Shown piece after piece: positions 8,746-16,672 of a stretch of DNA of 64,000 bases. Each line of letters starts with the position of its first letter. The stretch's first letter is position 1. The position numbers and the translations under genes were made by a program. Origin of the DNA: Streptomyces sp. NRRL S-646 (GTDB lineage Bacteria; Actinomycetota; Actinomycetes; Streptomycetales; Streptomycetaceae); contig NZ_JODC01000007.1 in assembly GCF_000720765.1 (NCBI RefSeq), positions 930,001 through 994,000 on the forward strand. Direction: 5' to 3'. Below the pieces are notes generated by a model that made no database searches, was not told the DNA's origin, and was given only the letters and a program-made list of their open reading frames with translations.

Positions 8746-11169
8746 TCAGTCTTCGTGTCCCAGCTGCAGGTCCCGCTCGGTCCGGCCGCCTCCCGCGACC
8801 TGGAGCACGGTGGCGACCGGCGGGTAACCGGCCGCGATGACGGTGTACTCGCCGGAGGACAGGTCGACGAACCGGAACGTTCCGTCGAGGCCGGTGGTCA
8901 GCGTGTCCACCACGTTGCCCGCCGCGTCGAGCAGGGTCACGCGCGCGTCGTCGACCGGCCTCCCGCCGCCGGTGCGCACGGTGCCGCGCAGCACGGCGCC
9001 GCCCGCGAGTTCGACGTCCTGGCGGGTCTCCCGTGAGGCCTGGACGGTGACCGGGAACGCGGCCGGGCGGAACCCGGGCGCGCTCGCGGCGAGGGTGTAC
9101 TCGCCGGCCACCAGCTCGGTGATGGCGTAGCCGCCCTCGCGTCCGCTGCGGGTGGTGGCGACGACCTCGCCGCGTACGTCGGTGAGCGTGACGGTGGCGT
9201 CGCGCACGGGGGTGCCGTCGGCGGTGAGCACGCCGCCGGCGAGGCGGCCGGCGCCGCCGAGGACGACATCCAGCTCGACGGGGCGCTCGCCGACGGTGAC
9301 GGAGACGGCCTGCGGCTGGTGGCCGCCCGCGGCGGCGATGAGGACGTACGATCCCGCGCCGGGCGTGGACAGCGCGTACCGCCCGTCCTCGCCGCTGGCA
9401 CCCCGACCGATCTGCTGTCCGGTGGCGTCGATGAGCGTGAGCGCGGCGCGCGGGACGACGGTCCCGTCGGGGTGCTGCACCGTGCCGCAGACGGGTACTC
9501 CGGCGGCGTACGGCGAGCGAAGCGAAATGGGGGTCCCCCCGCCCGAAGGGTGGGGGAGGGCCTGCGGGATCGCGGCGGTCGCGGGCTCGGTTTCGGCGGC
9601 GTGGTGGGACACCAGGGGTTTCTCCTTGAGGAAGAACGCGATGAGCAGGCCGAGGGCGAGCACCGGCACCAGGTAGAGGAAGATCCGGGGCATGGCGTCG
9701 GCGTACGCCCGGATGTAGTCGTCGCGCAGCGGCGCGGGCAGCGCGTGGACGAGCTGCGGGGTGATGGACTCCGGGTCGGGAAGCTGTGCACCCGCGCGCG
9801 CGGGGAGCCGTTTTGTGAGGGCGTCGGTGAGCCGGTCGGCGAACAGGGTGCCGAAGATCGCGGCGCCGACGCTGCCGCCGATCTGCCGGAAGTAGTTGTT
9901 GGCACTGGTGGCGGTGCCGAGGTCGGCGGGGCGCACGGAGTTCTGCACGGCGAGGATCAGGACCGGCATCACCATGCCGATACCGGCACCGAGGACGGCC
10001 ATCCAGAGGCTGTAGTGCAGTCGGGGCGTGTCGACCTCGAGGCGGGAGAGCAGCCACATGCCGACGACGGAGACGGCGCTCCCGAGGACGGGGTAGATCT
10101 TGTAGCGCCCGGTGTGGCTGATGAGCTGCCCGGAGACGATCGAGGCGCCGACGATGCCGCCCATCATGGGCAGCATCAGCAGACCCGACTCGGTGGCGGA
10201 GGCCCCGTCGACCATCTGCAGAAAGGTCGGCAGATAGCTGGCGGCGCCGAACAGCGCGACGCCGGTCACCAGGCCCACCAGACCGGTGACGTTGAAGACG
10301 GAGTCCCTGAACAGCCGCAGCGGGATGAGGGGTTCGGCGGCGAAGTGCTCGGCGACGAGGAAGAGCACGGTGGCGGCGACCGCTCCAGCGCCGAGTCCGA
10401 GGATCACCCGCGAGTCCCAGGCGTACTCGGTGCCGCCCCAACTGGTCAGCAACACAAGGCAGGTGGAGGCGGCGGCGAGCAGCAGCGCACCGAGCACGTC
10501 GAGCCGCGCCTTGGCCTGCGGCTTCGGAAGCTTCAGGACGACGGTGACGACGGCCAGGGTGACCAGGCCGAAGGGGACGTTGAAGTAGAAGCACCAGCGC
10601 CAGGAGAGGTGGTCCGTGAAGTACCCGCCCAACAGGGGCCCGGCAACAGACGCAAGGCCGAACGCGGCGCCGATCAGGCCCATGAAACGACCGCGCCGAC
10701 GGGGCGGCACAATGTCCGCGATGATCGCCTGCACGCCGATCATGAGCCCGCCAGCGCCGACCCCCTGGACCGCGCGGAAGGCGATCAGCTGGTCCATGCT
10801 CTGCGCCCGGCCCGCGAGCGCGGCGCCGATCACGAAGACGACGATGGCGAACTGGAAGACGCCCTTGCGGCCGAGCAGGTCGCCGAGCTTGCCGTAGACC
10901 GGGAGGCCCACGGTGGCCGTGAGGAGGTAGGCGGTGATCGCCCAGGACATCCTGTCCAGGCCGTGCAGCTCGCCGACGATCTTCGGGAGCGCGGTGGCGA
11001 CGATCATCTGCTCCAGGGCGGCGAGCAGCAGCGCCAGCATCAGCCCTAGGAAGACCAACCGCACCCGGCGCGGGCTCGGTTCGACCGGGTGGGGCGGTGC
11101 GGCGGGGGTCTGCGGGGGCGCCAGGGCGGGTTCGCCCCGCAGCTCGCCCTGCACCGTTGTCCCGCTCAC
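8746..11169 (-). CDS. DHA2-type MFS drug exporter fused to carboxypeptidase regulatory-like domains
   Basis: 807 residues. The first ~520 form a 14-helix EmrB/QacA-type proton antiporter ([18 protein letters not shown] is the loop 2-3 signature; antiporter motif C-like segment [14 protein letters not shown]). After the last helix ([16 protein letters not shown]) come three ~85-residue repeats of the carboxypeptidase-regulatory/Ig-like type, each built like [54 protein letters not shown] and [26 protein letters not shown]. Start GTG 11169 has GAGGGGAG at proper spacing. The fusion suggests a transporter with an extracytoplasmic or cytoplasmic interaction tail. A GC-rich palindromic repeat is embedded in frame in the linker. 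Confidence 0.9.
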   Translation of the reverse strand: MSGTTVQGELRGEPALAPPQTPAAPPHPVEPSPRRVRLVFLGLMLALLLAALEQMIVATALPKIVGELHGLDRMSWAITAYLLTATVGLPVYGKLGDLLGRKGVFQFAIVVFVIGAALAGRAQSMDQLIAFRAVQGVGAGGLMIGVQAIIADIVPPRRRGRFMGLIGAAFGLASVAGPLLGGYFTDHLSWRWCFYFNVPFGLVTLAVVTVVLKLPKPQAKARLDVLGALLLAAASTCLVLLTSWGGTEYAWDSRVILGLGAGAVAATVLFLVAEHFAAEPLIPLRLFRDSVFNVTGLVGLVTGVALFGAASYLPTFLQMVDGASATESGLLMLPMMGGIVGASIVSGQLISHTGRYKIYPVLGSAVSVVGMWLLSRLEVDTPRLHYSLWMAVLGAGIGMVMPVLILAVQNSVRPADLGTATSANNYFRQIGGSVGAAIFGTLFADRLTDALTKRLPARAGAQLPDPESITPQLVHALPAPLRDDYIRAYADAMPRIFLYLVPVLALGLLIAFFLKEKPLVSHHAAETEPATAAIPQALPHPSGGGTPISLRSPYAAGVPVCGTVQHPDGTVVPRAALTLIDATGQQIGRGASGEDGRYALSTPGAGSYVLIAAAGGHQPQAVSVTVGERPVELDVVLGGAGRLAGGVLTADGTPVRDATVTLTDVRGEVVATTRSGREGGYAITELVAGEYTLAASAPGFRPAAFPVTVQASRETRQDVELAGGAVLRGTVRTGGGRPVDDARVTLLDAAGNVVDTLTTGLDGTFRFVDLSSGEYTVIAAGYPPVATVLQVAGGGRTERDLQLGHED
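9511..9560. repeat. Palindromic Streptomyces-type repeat embedded in the MFS gene
   Basis: Two adjoining dyads, GGGGG-T-CCCCC (9529-9539) and CCCCCGCCC-GAA-GGGTGGGGG (9536-9556), preceded by GCGAGCGAAGCGA. I recall near-identical strings as scattered intergenic elements in Streptomyces. Here the unit keeps the reading frame and encodes a Pro/Gly/Ser-rich linker ([14 protein letters not shown], minus strand) between the membrane and repeat domains. Confidence 0.6.
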
Positions 11170-11315
11170 GTACCGCTCCCCTCGCCGCGCTGCCACACAA
11201 TTCCGCTCAGGGCGGCAACTACGGGCAAGCGCGACGAGTTACGGCGGACCGGTGCGGCGCAAGGAGATCCACTCGAACCGGTGAGGGGCGTCAATGGCCC
11301 CCGAGTGGCCGGGAC

Positions 11316-11759
11316 TTACTTCTCGACCTCGGTGGCGAGCTTGGCGAGCACGGCGTCGTAGATCCGGCCGAGGCCCTTGGGCGCGAACGTCTTCTCGAAG
11401 AAGCCGCCGATGCCGCCGGCGCCGTTCCAGACGGTGGTCACGACGACGCGGGACTTGCCCTCCCCCGCCGGGGTGACCCGCCAGGTGGTGACCATCGAGG
11501 AGTTGCGGTCCTTCTCGACGAGCTCGCCGTCGGTGGGCTCGCTGACCTCCAGGAGGCAGTCACGCACGCGCTTGCTGGTGGCCTGGAGCTTCCAGTGGAC
11601 GAGGGTGCCCTCGCCGTCGCCGCCCTCGCGCACCTCGTACTCGCTGAAGTGCTCGGGCAGCACCTTCGCGCGCGTGCCGCTGTAGTCGGCGAGGGCGTCG
11701 AACACCTTCTCCGCGTCTGCCGCGACGACCCGCTCGGTAGTGGCCTCGACCTGCGCCAT
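11316..11759 (-). CDS. SRPBCC (START/polyketide-cyclase fold) protein
   Basis: 147 residues from ATG 11759, with GGAGG six bases upstream. The opening (VEATTERVVAADAEKVFDALADY) is the usual helix-grip start of the SRPBCC superfamily, followed by beta strands with LVHWKLQATSKRVRDCLLEV, and the long C-terminal helix ends KGLGRIYDAVLAKLATEVEK. Members bind hydrophobic ligands or cyclise polyketides; stand-alone ones like this one are usually of unknown role in actinomycetes. It diverges from the radical SAM gene across a 177-bp gap. No catalytic residues can be assigned. Confidence 0.85.
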   Translation of the reverse strand: MAQVEATTERVVAADAEKVFDALADYSGTRAKVLPEHFSEYEVREGGDGEGTLVHWKLQATSKRVRDCLLEVSEPTDGELVEKDRNSSMVTTWRVTPAGEGKSRVVVTTVWNGAGGIGGFFEKTFAPKGLGRIYDAVLAKLATEVEK

Positions 11760-11893
11760 CGGTTTCCTCCAGGACTTGCTTTTCTCGGGGTGGGGGCAAG
11801 CCAACCACCCCCGCCCACGGCCGCCCAAATCGGGGTGGCCCAGGAGGCCTGTGGGGCTTCCGAGGGATCGGAAACAGGCCTTGCACGGGAAAT

Positions 11894-11907
11894 CGAACAC
11901 GTGTTTC
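11894..11907. promoter_or_regulatory. LexA (SOS) box-like operator
   Basis: CGAACACGTGTTTC fits the Gram-positive/actinobacterial SOS consensus CGAAC-N4-GTTYG in 13 of 14 positions and contains the perfect palindrome AACACGTGTT. It sits 29 bp upstream of the ATG of the radical SAM gene, where a LexA repressor would block transcription. I recall the mycobacterial homologue Rv2578c being listed among LexA-controlled genes, which supports the reading. Confidence 0.6.
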
Positions 11908-11936
11908 ACTCGGGGCAGCGCTACCGAGGAGGCGTC

Positions 11937-12980
11937 ATGCGGTGGGAGAACCTCACAGTGGAGTCCGGCGGGCACAGCCGGGCGGCGGACGCCGCGTTGT
12001 TCGGCGCGGACGCGGTGGTCAGCCGTACCTTCGACACGCCCGAATTCCGTGGAATCACCTTCCACGAGGTGCGGGCCCGCTCGATCATCAACCGGGTGCC
12101 GGGCGCCTCGCGCATGCCCTTCGAGTGGACGGTCAATCCGTACCGCGGCTGCTCGCACGCGTGCGTGTACTGCTTCGCCCGCAAGACGCACACCTATCTG
12201 GACCTCGACTCGGGGATCGACTTCGACTCGCAGATCGTGGTCAAGGTGAACGCCCCGGAGCTGCTGCGCCGCCAGCTCGGCTCGCGCCGCTGGCAGGGCG
12301 AGCACATCGCGATGGGCACGAACGTCGACTGCTACCAGCGCGCCGAAGGGCGCTACCGGCTGATGCCGGGCATCCTGTCCGCCCTGCGCGACCACGCCAA
12401 CCCCTTCTCGATCCTGACGAAGGGCACACTGATCCTGCGCGACCTGGATCTGCTGGTGCAGTCGGCCCAGGTGACGGACGTCGGCATCTCGGTGTCGGTC
12501 GGCTTCACCGACCCCGAGCTGTGGCGCACGGTGGAGCCGGGCACGCCCGCCCCGGAGCGCCGCCTGGACGTGGTCCGCACACTCGCCGAGCACGGCATCG
12601 GATGCGGCGTCCTGATGGCCCCGGTGATCCCGTTCCTGAGCGACCGGCCCGCCCAACTGCGCGCCACCGTACGGGCGATCGCAGCTGCCGGGGCCACCTC
12701 CGTCACCCCGCTGGTGCTGCATCTGCGGCCCGGCGCCCGCGAGTGGTTCATGGCTTGGCTGGCCCAGCACCACCCGTACCTGGTGCGCCGCTACGAGCGC
12801 CTGTACGCGGACGGCTCATACGCCCCCAAGTGGTACCAGCGCCGAATCACCCGTCAGGTCCACGAGCTGGCCCAGGAGTACGGGATCGGCCCCACGCGCG
12901 CGGGGATGCCACGGCGGATCCGGCCGCCCGAGGCACCCGAGGCGGGGGTGTCCGAACCGACCCAACTCACGCTCATTTGA
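11937..12980 (+). CDS. Rv2578c-family radical SAM protein
   Basis: 347-residue radical SAM enzyme. The cluster motif is CSHACVYCFAR (CxxxCxxC, about residues 72-79), inside NPYRGCSHACVYC, the hallmark of the SplB/Rv2578c-like group. It continues with the conserved GTNVDCYQRAE and the ILTKGTLILRDLDLL segment. ATG 11937 follows GAGGAGGCGTC. Relatives include spore photoproduct lyase-like proteins, so a DNA repair or damage role is possible, and the upstream SOS-box-like site fits. The precise reaction is unknown. The C-terminus (about 300-347) is Pro/Glu-rich and probably disordered. Confidence 0.88.
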   Translation: MRWENLTVESGGHSRAADAALFGADAVVSRTFDTPEFRGITFHEVRARSIINRVPGASRMPFEWTVNPYRGCSHACVYCFARKTHTYLDLDSGIDFDSQIVVKVNAPELLRRQLGSRRWQGEHIAMGTNVDCYQRAEGRYRLMPGILSALRDHANPFSILTKGTLILRDLDLLVQSAQVTDVGISVSVGFTDPELWRTVEPGTPAPERRLDVVRTLAEHGIGCGVLMAPVIPFLSDRPAQLRATVRAIAAAGATSVTPLVLHLRPGAREWFMAWLAQHHPYLVRRYERLYADGSYAPKWYQRRITRQVHELAQEYGIGPTRAGMPRRIRPPEAPEAGVSEPTQLTLI

Positions 12981-13001
12981 GAGCATACGAGCGCATCCCG
13001 C

Positions 13002-13015
13002 GACCCGATCGGGTC
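13002..13015. promoter_or_regulatory. Perfect 14-bp palindrome between genes
   Basis: GACCCGATCGGGTC lies 22 bp after the radical SAM stop codon and about 100 bp before the secreted hydrolase start. It could be an operator of the hydrolase promoter or part of a weak terminator; there is no T tract. Confidence 0.35.
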
Positions 13016-13115
13016 AAGTCTTGCCAGAACGAGTTCTTCCGGGGCGGCTTTCCGGGAGGATGCGGCGAGGACCGTGAGCCTCGCGGTCCGAAACCCTCCG
13101 TCCTGGGAGGACTTC

Positions 13116-14711
13116 ATGAGAAAACGCGCAGCGGTGCTGTGCGGTGCCGTCGTCGTCGTGGCCGGGAGCTTCACGGCTCTCCCCGCCGGCGCGAGCACCT
13201 CGCAGTCCCCGCCATCCGCTCCCGCGGCGAAACTCACCTGGAAGAACTGCGCCACCACGAGCTATCCGACGCTCCAGTGCGCATCGCTCGACGTGCCGCT
13301 CGACCACCGGAACCCGCACGGTAAGCAGATCACCCTTGCGCTCTCGCGCGTGACGCACACCGCGCAGAAGAGCCAGGGCCCGCTGCTGGTCAACCCCGGC
13401 GGTCCCGGCGGCAGCGGCCTCACGCTCGCCGGATTCGTCGCGTCCTCCCTGCCCAAGGCGGTCGCGGCCCAGTACGACGTCATCGGCTTCGACCCGCGCG
13501 GGGTGGGCAAGAGCAAGCCCGCCCTCGACTGCAAGCCGGGCCACTTCAATCCGGTGCGCCCGGACACCGTGCCGAGCACACCGGCCCTGGAGAAGACCAA
13601 CCTCGACCGCGCCAAGTCCTTCGCCGCCGCCTGCGGCACCAAGTACGCGAGCCTGCTGCCGTACATCAACACCATTCAGGCCGTGCAGGACATGGACTCG
13701 ATCCGCGCGGCCCTGGGCGCCCGGCAGACCAGCTACTTCGGCTACTCGTACGGCACCTACCTGGGCGCCGTCTACGCCAAGCTCTTCCCGCAGCGGGTGA
13801 AGCACCTGGTCCTGGACTCGATCGTCGACCCGACCGGCGTCTGGTACGACGACAACATCGCGCAGGGCTACGCCTTCGACGCCCGCCAGAAGGCCCTGAT
13901 GGCCTGGATCGCCAAGTACGACTCGACGTACAAGCTCGGCACCGACCCGGCCAGCGTCGAGGCCAAGTGGTACGCGATGCGCAAGGCGGTCGCCAAGAAG
14001 CCGGCCGGCGACAAGGTGGGGGCCTCCGAGCTGGAGGACACGTTCATCCCCGGCGGCTACTACAACGGCTACTGGCCGTACCTGGCCGAGGCGTTCGCGG
14101 CGTATGTGAACGACAAGAACCCCGACCCGCTGGTCGAGACGTACCAGAACTTCGCCGCCGTCGACGCGTCCGGCGACAACGGCTACAGCATCTACGCCTC
14201 CGTACAGTGCCGTGACGCCTCCTGGCCGCGCGACTGGAACCAGTGGCGCAAGGACAACTGGGCGGTGTACGAGAAGGCGCCGTTCATGGCTTGGAACAAC
14301 GCCTGGTACAACGCGCCGTGCGCCTTCTGGCCGACGGACTCGCTGAAGCCGGTGCACGTCGCCAACGACAAGCTGCCACCGGTACTGCTGTTCCAGGCGA
14401 CCAACGACGCGGCCACCCCGTACGAGGGCGGCGTGACGGTCCACCGTCTGCTGGCCGGCTCGAGCTTCGTGGTCGAGCAGGGCGGCGGCAACCACGGCAT
14501 CACCCTGAGTGGGAACGCCTGCCTGGACAAGTACCTGGCGACGTACCTGTCCGACGGCACGGTGCCGCGCAGCGGCGGCCCGATCGACGCGGTGTGCCCG
14601 AAGAAGCCCGACCCCAAGCCGCTGAGCACCAAGGAGGCGCTGAGCACGAAGGCGGCGCCGACGTCCGACGGCGGCGCCACGCTGCACGGCCTGATCGGCT
14701 TCCGCGGCTGA
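13116..14711 (+). CDS. Secreted alpha/beta-hydrolase, tripeptidyl aminopeptidase (SlpD/E, Tap) family
   Basis: 531 residues from ATG 13116 (GGGAGG five bases upstream). A Sec signal peptide is evident (MRKRAAVLCGAVVVVAG then ALPAGAST). The oxyanion-hole strand LLVNPGGPGGSGLT, the nucleophile elbow GYSYGTYLG and a C-terminal Tap-like region with VLLFQATNDAATPYEGG (Asp) and GGGNHGITLSGNACLDKY (His) make a complete S33-type triad. Mycelial Streptomyces secrete such enzymes to take tripeptides off the N-termini of proteins. The length matches the SlpD/SlpE group (~540). It is followed at 62 bp by RidA, which is probably unrelated. Confidence 0.9.
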   Translation: MRKRAAVLCGAVVVVAGSFTALPAGASTSQSPPSAPAAKLTWKNCATTSYPTLQCASLDVPLDHRNPHGKQITLALSRVTHTAQKSQGPLLVNPGGPGGSGLTLAGFVASSLPKAVAAQYDVIGFDPRGVGKSKPALDCKPGHFNPVRPDTVPSTPALEKTNLDRAKSFAAACGTKYASLLPYINTIQAVQDMDSIRAALGARQTSYFGYSYGTYLGAVYAKLFPQRVKHLVLDSIVDPTGVWYDDNIAQGYAFDARQKALMAWIAKYDSTYKLGTDPASVEAKWYAMRKAVAKKPAGDKVGASELEDTFIPGGYYNGYWPYLAEAFAAYVNDKNPDPLVETYQNFAAVDASGDNGYSIYASVQCRDASWPRDWNQWRKDNWAVYEKAPFMAWNNAWYNAPCAFWPTDSLKPVHVANDKLPPVLLFQATNDAATPYEGGVTVHRLLAGSSFVVEQGGGNHGITLSGNACLDKYLATYLSDGTVPRSGGPIDAVCPKKPDPKPLSTKEALSTKAAPTSDGGATLHGLIGFRG

Positions 14712-14773
14712 GCACGACCCGAAGGTGAGGTCCCGTCGGGGGCGTTGTCAGACCCATGGTCCACGATGGACGC

Positions 14774-15172
14774 ATGAGTGAGCTGACCAGGATCACCGCC
14801 CCCGACGGGGTCTTCCCCGCCGCGCAGTACAGCCACGTCGTCATGGGCACGGGCCGTTTCGTCGCGATCGCCGGCCAGCTCGCGCTGGACGAGGACGGCA
14901 AACTCGTCGGCGAGGGCGACCCCGAGGCCCAGGCCCGCCAGGTCTTCGAGAACCTCCGCCGCTGCCTGGCCTCCGTCGGGGCGACCTTCGACGACGTCGT
15001 CAAACTCACCTACTTCGTCACGGACACAGCACACCTGCCCGCGATCCGCACGGCCCGCGCCACCCACATACCCGACGACCGGCTCCCCGCCGCCTCCGCG
15101 GTACAGGTCACCGCGCTGGTCCGACCCGAGTTCCTGATGGAGATCGAGGCGTTCGCGGTCGTGGGCGGGTGA
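14774..15172 (+). CDS. RidA/YjgF family enamine deaminase
   Basis: 132-residue RidA-like protein that hydrolyses reactive enamine/imine intermediates from PLP enzymes; it trimerises in the cytosol. Family phrases: IAGQLALDEDGKLVGEGDPEAQARQVFENL, a central DDVVKLTYFVTD, and the C-terminal VTALVRPEFLMEIEAFAV, where the usual Arg (RPEFLMEIE) is kept. ATG 14774 was chosen because the common MSELTRI-type beginning follows; the ribosome site is weak (GATGGA). Overlaps the GNAT gene by 4 bp (GTGA). Confidence 0.88.
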   Translation: MSELTRITAPDGVFPAAQYSHVVMGTGRFVAIAGQLALDEDGKLVGEGDPEAQARQVFENLRRCLASVGATFDDVVKLTYFVTDTAHLPAIRTARATHIPDDRLPAASAVQVTALVRPEFLMEIEAFAVVGG

Positions 15173-15693
15173 GCGGGCTCCTGGTCCGGGAGATGACTCT
15201 CGCCGACTGCGAACGCGTGGCGGCGATCCGAGTCGGCGGCTGGCAGTCCGCGTACCGGGGGATCATCCCGCAGTCCTACCTGGACGCGATGAGCGTTCCG
15301 GAGGACGCCGAGCGACGACGGGTGCGCTTCCTGCAGCGCAACCCCGGAGTACTGAACCTGGTCGCCGAGCAGGCCGGGGAGGTCATCGGCTGGCTCTGTC
15401 ACGGCCCGCGCCGGGACGTCGAAGTGCACACGGGAGATGCCGAGTTGTACGCGATCTACGTCGCCCCGGGCCGGTACGGCGGCGGCATCGGGCGAGCCCT
15501 CCTCCAGGAGTCCACGCGTCGGTGCACGGCCGCCGGACACGGCCGCCTGTTCCTCTGGGTCCTCAAGGAGAACCATCGCGCGCGCCACTTCTACGAGGCA
15601 TCCGGCTTCCGTCCGGACGGCACCGAGGAGCCTTTCGAGGTGGACGGAGTCGAAGTACCGGAAGTCCGGTACGTCAGGGAGCTTTCGGCCTGA
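15169..15693 (+). CDS. GNAT family N-acetyltransferase
   Basis: 174-residue acetyl-CoA-dependent acyltransferase. Motif A is present as LYAIYVAPGRYGGGIGRALLQESTRRC (pyrophosphate loop RYGGGIG), and motif B as LFLWVLKENHRARHFYEASGFRPDGTEE. The GTG start at 15169 overlaps the RidA stop, so the two are translationally coupled. The acceptor is unknown; amino acids, drugs or protein N-termini are all possible in this family. Confidence 0.88.
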   Translation: MSGLLVREMTLADCERVAAIRVGGWQSAYRGIIPQSYLDAMSVPEDAERRRVRFLQRNPGVLNLVAEQAGEVIGWLCHGPRRDVEVHTGDAELYAIYVAPGRYGGGIGRALLQESTRRCTAAGHGRLFLWVLKENHRARHFYEASGFRPDGTEEPFEVDGVEVPEVRYVRELSA

Positions 15694-15700
15694 CGCGGCG

Positions 15701-16276
15701 TCACCTCTGTTTCGGGATCCGGGCCAGCGCCCGGACCGCCGCCTCCGCCAGGGCCGGGTGGGCCAGCGCCTCGTTGAGGACGGGTCTGGCGCGGGCGTCC
15801 TCCAGAGCGCCGAGGCCCTCCACGCAGGCGAGCGCCACCCGGCGGTACGGGTCGTGCGGGCGCAGCCTGCGCTCCAGGGTGGTGATCAGCGCGGGCACGG
15901 ACTCGGGGGCGCGCAGCTGCGCAAGGAGCCGGACCGGGTGGAGGGCGTAGGCGACGCGGAGTTCGTTGGTGGCGAGGGCTGCCGCCGCGCGGGCGGTGCG
16001 CGGATCGCCGAGATGGGCGAGGGCGTGGGCGGCGGAGGCACAGCGCTGCGGATCGCGGTGGTTCAGAAACAGGACGAGGGCCTCGAAGGCACGCCGGTCA
16101 CCCGCAAGCCCCAGCCGGAACGCGGCCAGCTCCCTGGCCCACAGCGGCTGCCCGGACTCGGTGAGCACCCGCGCCAGCTCGTCGGGGTCCTCGGTGGCCA
16201 CGAGACGGTCGTACGCGGCCGTCGCCCCCGACTCCGCCCGTAAACGCTCCGTGAGTGATCGCAACTCTTCGTCCAT
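15701..16276 (-). CDS. HEAT-repeat protein
   Basis: 191 residues made of alpha-helical HEAT/PBS-like repeats, such as RRAFEALVLFLNHRDPQRCASAAHALAHLGDP, APESVPALITTLERRLRP and ALACVEGLGALEDARARPVLNEALAHPALAEAAVRAL. Such proteins act as scaffolds; no catalytic residues are seen. It converges on the GNAT gene with only 7 bp between the stops. ATG 16276 has no clear ribosome site, and the message may be leaderless or start nearby. Confidence 0.8.
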   Translation of the reverse strand: MDEELRSLTERLRAESGATAAYDRLVATEDPDELARVLTESGQPLWARELAAFRLGLAGDRRAFEALVLFLNHRDPQRCASAAHALAHLGDPRTARAAAALATNELRVAYALHPVRLLAQLRAPESVPALITTLERRLRPHDPYRRVALACVEGLGALEDARARPVLNEALAHPALAEAAVRALARIPKQR

Positions 16277-16340
16277 GACACCGAAGATTAGAGGGGACGC
16301 CGATCTCTCGGGACGTACATCACAAACACGGGGACTAGCG

Positions 16341-16374
16341 CGCTCGTTACCCGCCGGTTAAGCTCAGACGAGCG
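16341..16374. promoter_or_regulatory. Operator-like nested dyads upstream of the dehydrogenase
   Basis: The outer inverted repeat CGCTCGT...ACGAGCG encloses TTACCCGCCGGTTAA. Nested dyads of this size upstream of a fatty-acid/acyl-CoA gene resemble TetR/GntR-type operators. The regulator encoded just downstream (TetR at 18615) is one candidate. Confidence 0.4.
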
Positions 16375-16393
16375 AGTTACCCACTCGCATCTC

Positions 16394-16484
16394 CTTACGG
16401 CGGCCTGGTGACGCAGCCGTCGTAAGAGCAGTCGGTTCGGTACCTCAGGTACCGCAGCACGACCCGGCCACGGGACAGGGCCGG
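16394..16484 (+). ncRNA. Three consecutive stem-loops, possible regulatory RNA leader
   Basis: Stem 1: CTTACGGCGGC (16394-16404) with GCCGTCGTAAG (16416-16426), 11 pairs including one G-U. Stem 2: CGGTACC-TCA-GGTACCG (16438-16454), 7 perfect pairs. Stem 3: CCGGCC (16464-16469) with GGCCGG (16479-16484). The array ends 188 nt before the dehydrogenase ATG. No known riboswitch core (for example a cobalamin box) is visible, so class and ligand are unknown. Confidence 0.4.
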
Positions 16485-16672
16485 TCGGATTTCCCACCGT
16501 TCGCTCCAGGCGTGTGCACGCCCACGGCGACGGCACCGGGCGTGTGCGCTTGCAGCCCGGCAACACCCGCATTCCTTTCACGCACCCGGTGCGCCAGGTC
16601 CGGCTTCGGCCGGATTCCCTCGGCGCACCCGGGCGCTCTCCCAGTCGTCACCCTCATGCCTGGAGTCCCGCG

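Larger units (their letters stand above)
16277..16672 (+). other. 396-bp intergenic region: promoter zone and structured 5' leader
   Basis: Between the HEAT-repeat gene (minus) and the hydroxyacyl-CoA dehydrogenase (plus). It holds a near palindrome TTACCCGCCGGTTAA (16347-16361, 6 of 7 pairs), an outer dyad CGCTCGT/ACGAGCG (16341-16347 and 16368-16374), and a 30-bp-spaced repeat of GTTACCC (16346, 16376). Three stem-loops follow and are annotated separately. The last 180 bp show no gene that I can support. Confidence 0.6.

Noticed and set aside
5863..9036. 1057-codon plus-strand open frame opposite the SpoIIE phosphatase and part of the MFS gene
   Set aside because: It has no domains, spans two real genes on the other strand and is typical antisense openness at high third-position G+C.
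16394..16484. Cobalamin riboswitch in the dehydrogenase leader
   Set aside because: No B12-box sequence is visible on either strand and the stem arrangement differs; left as unclassified structured RNA.
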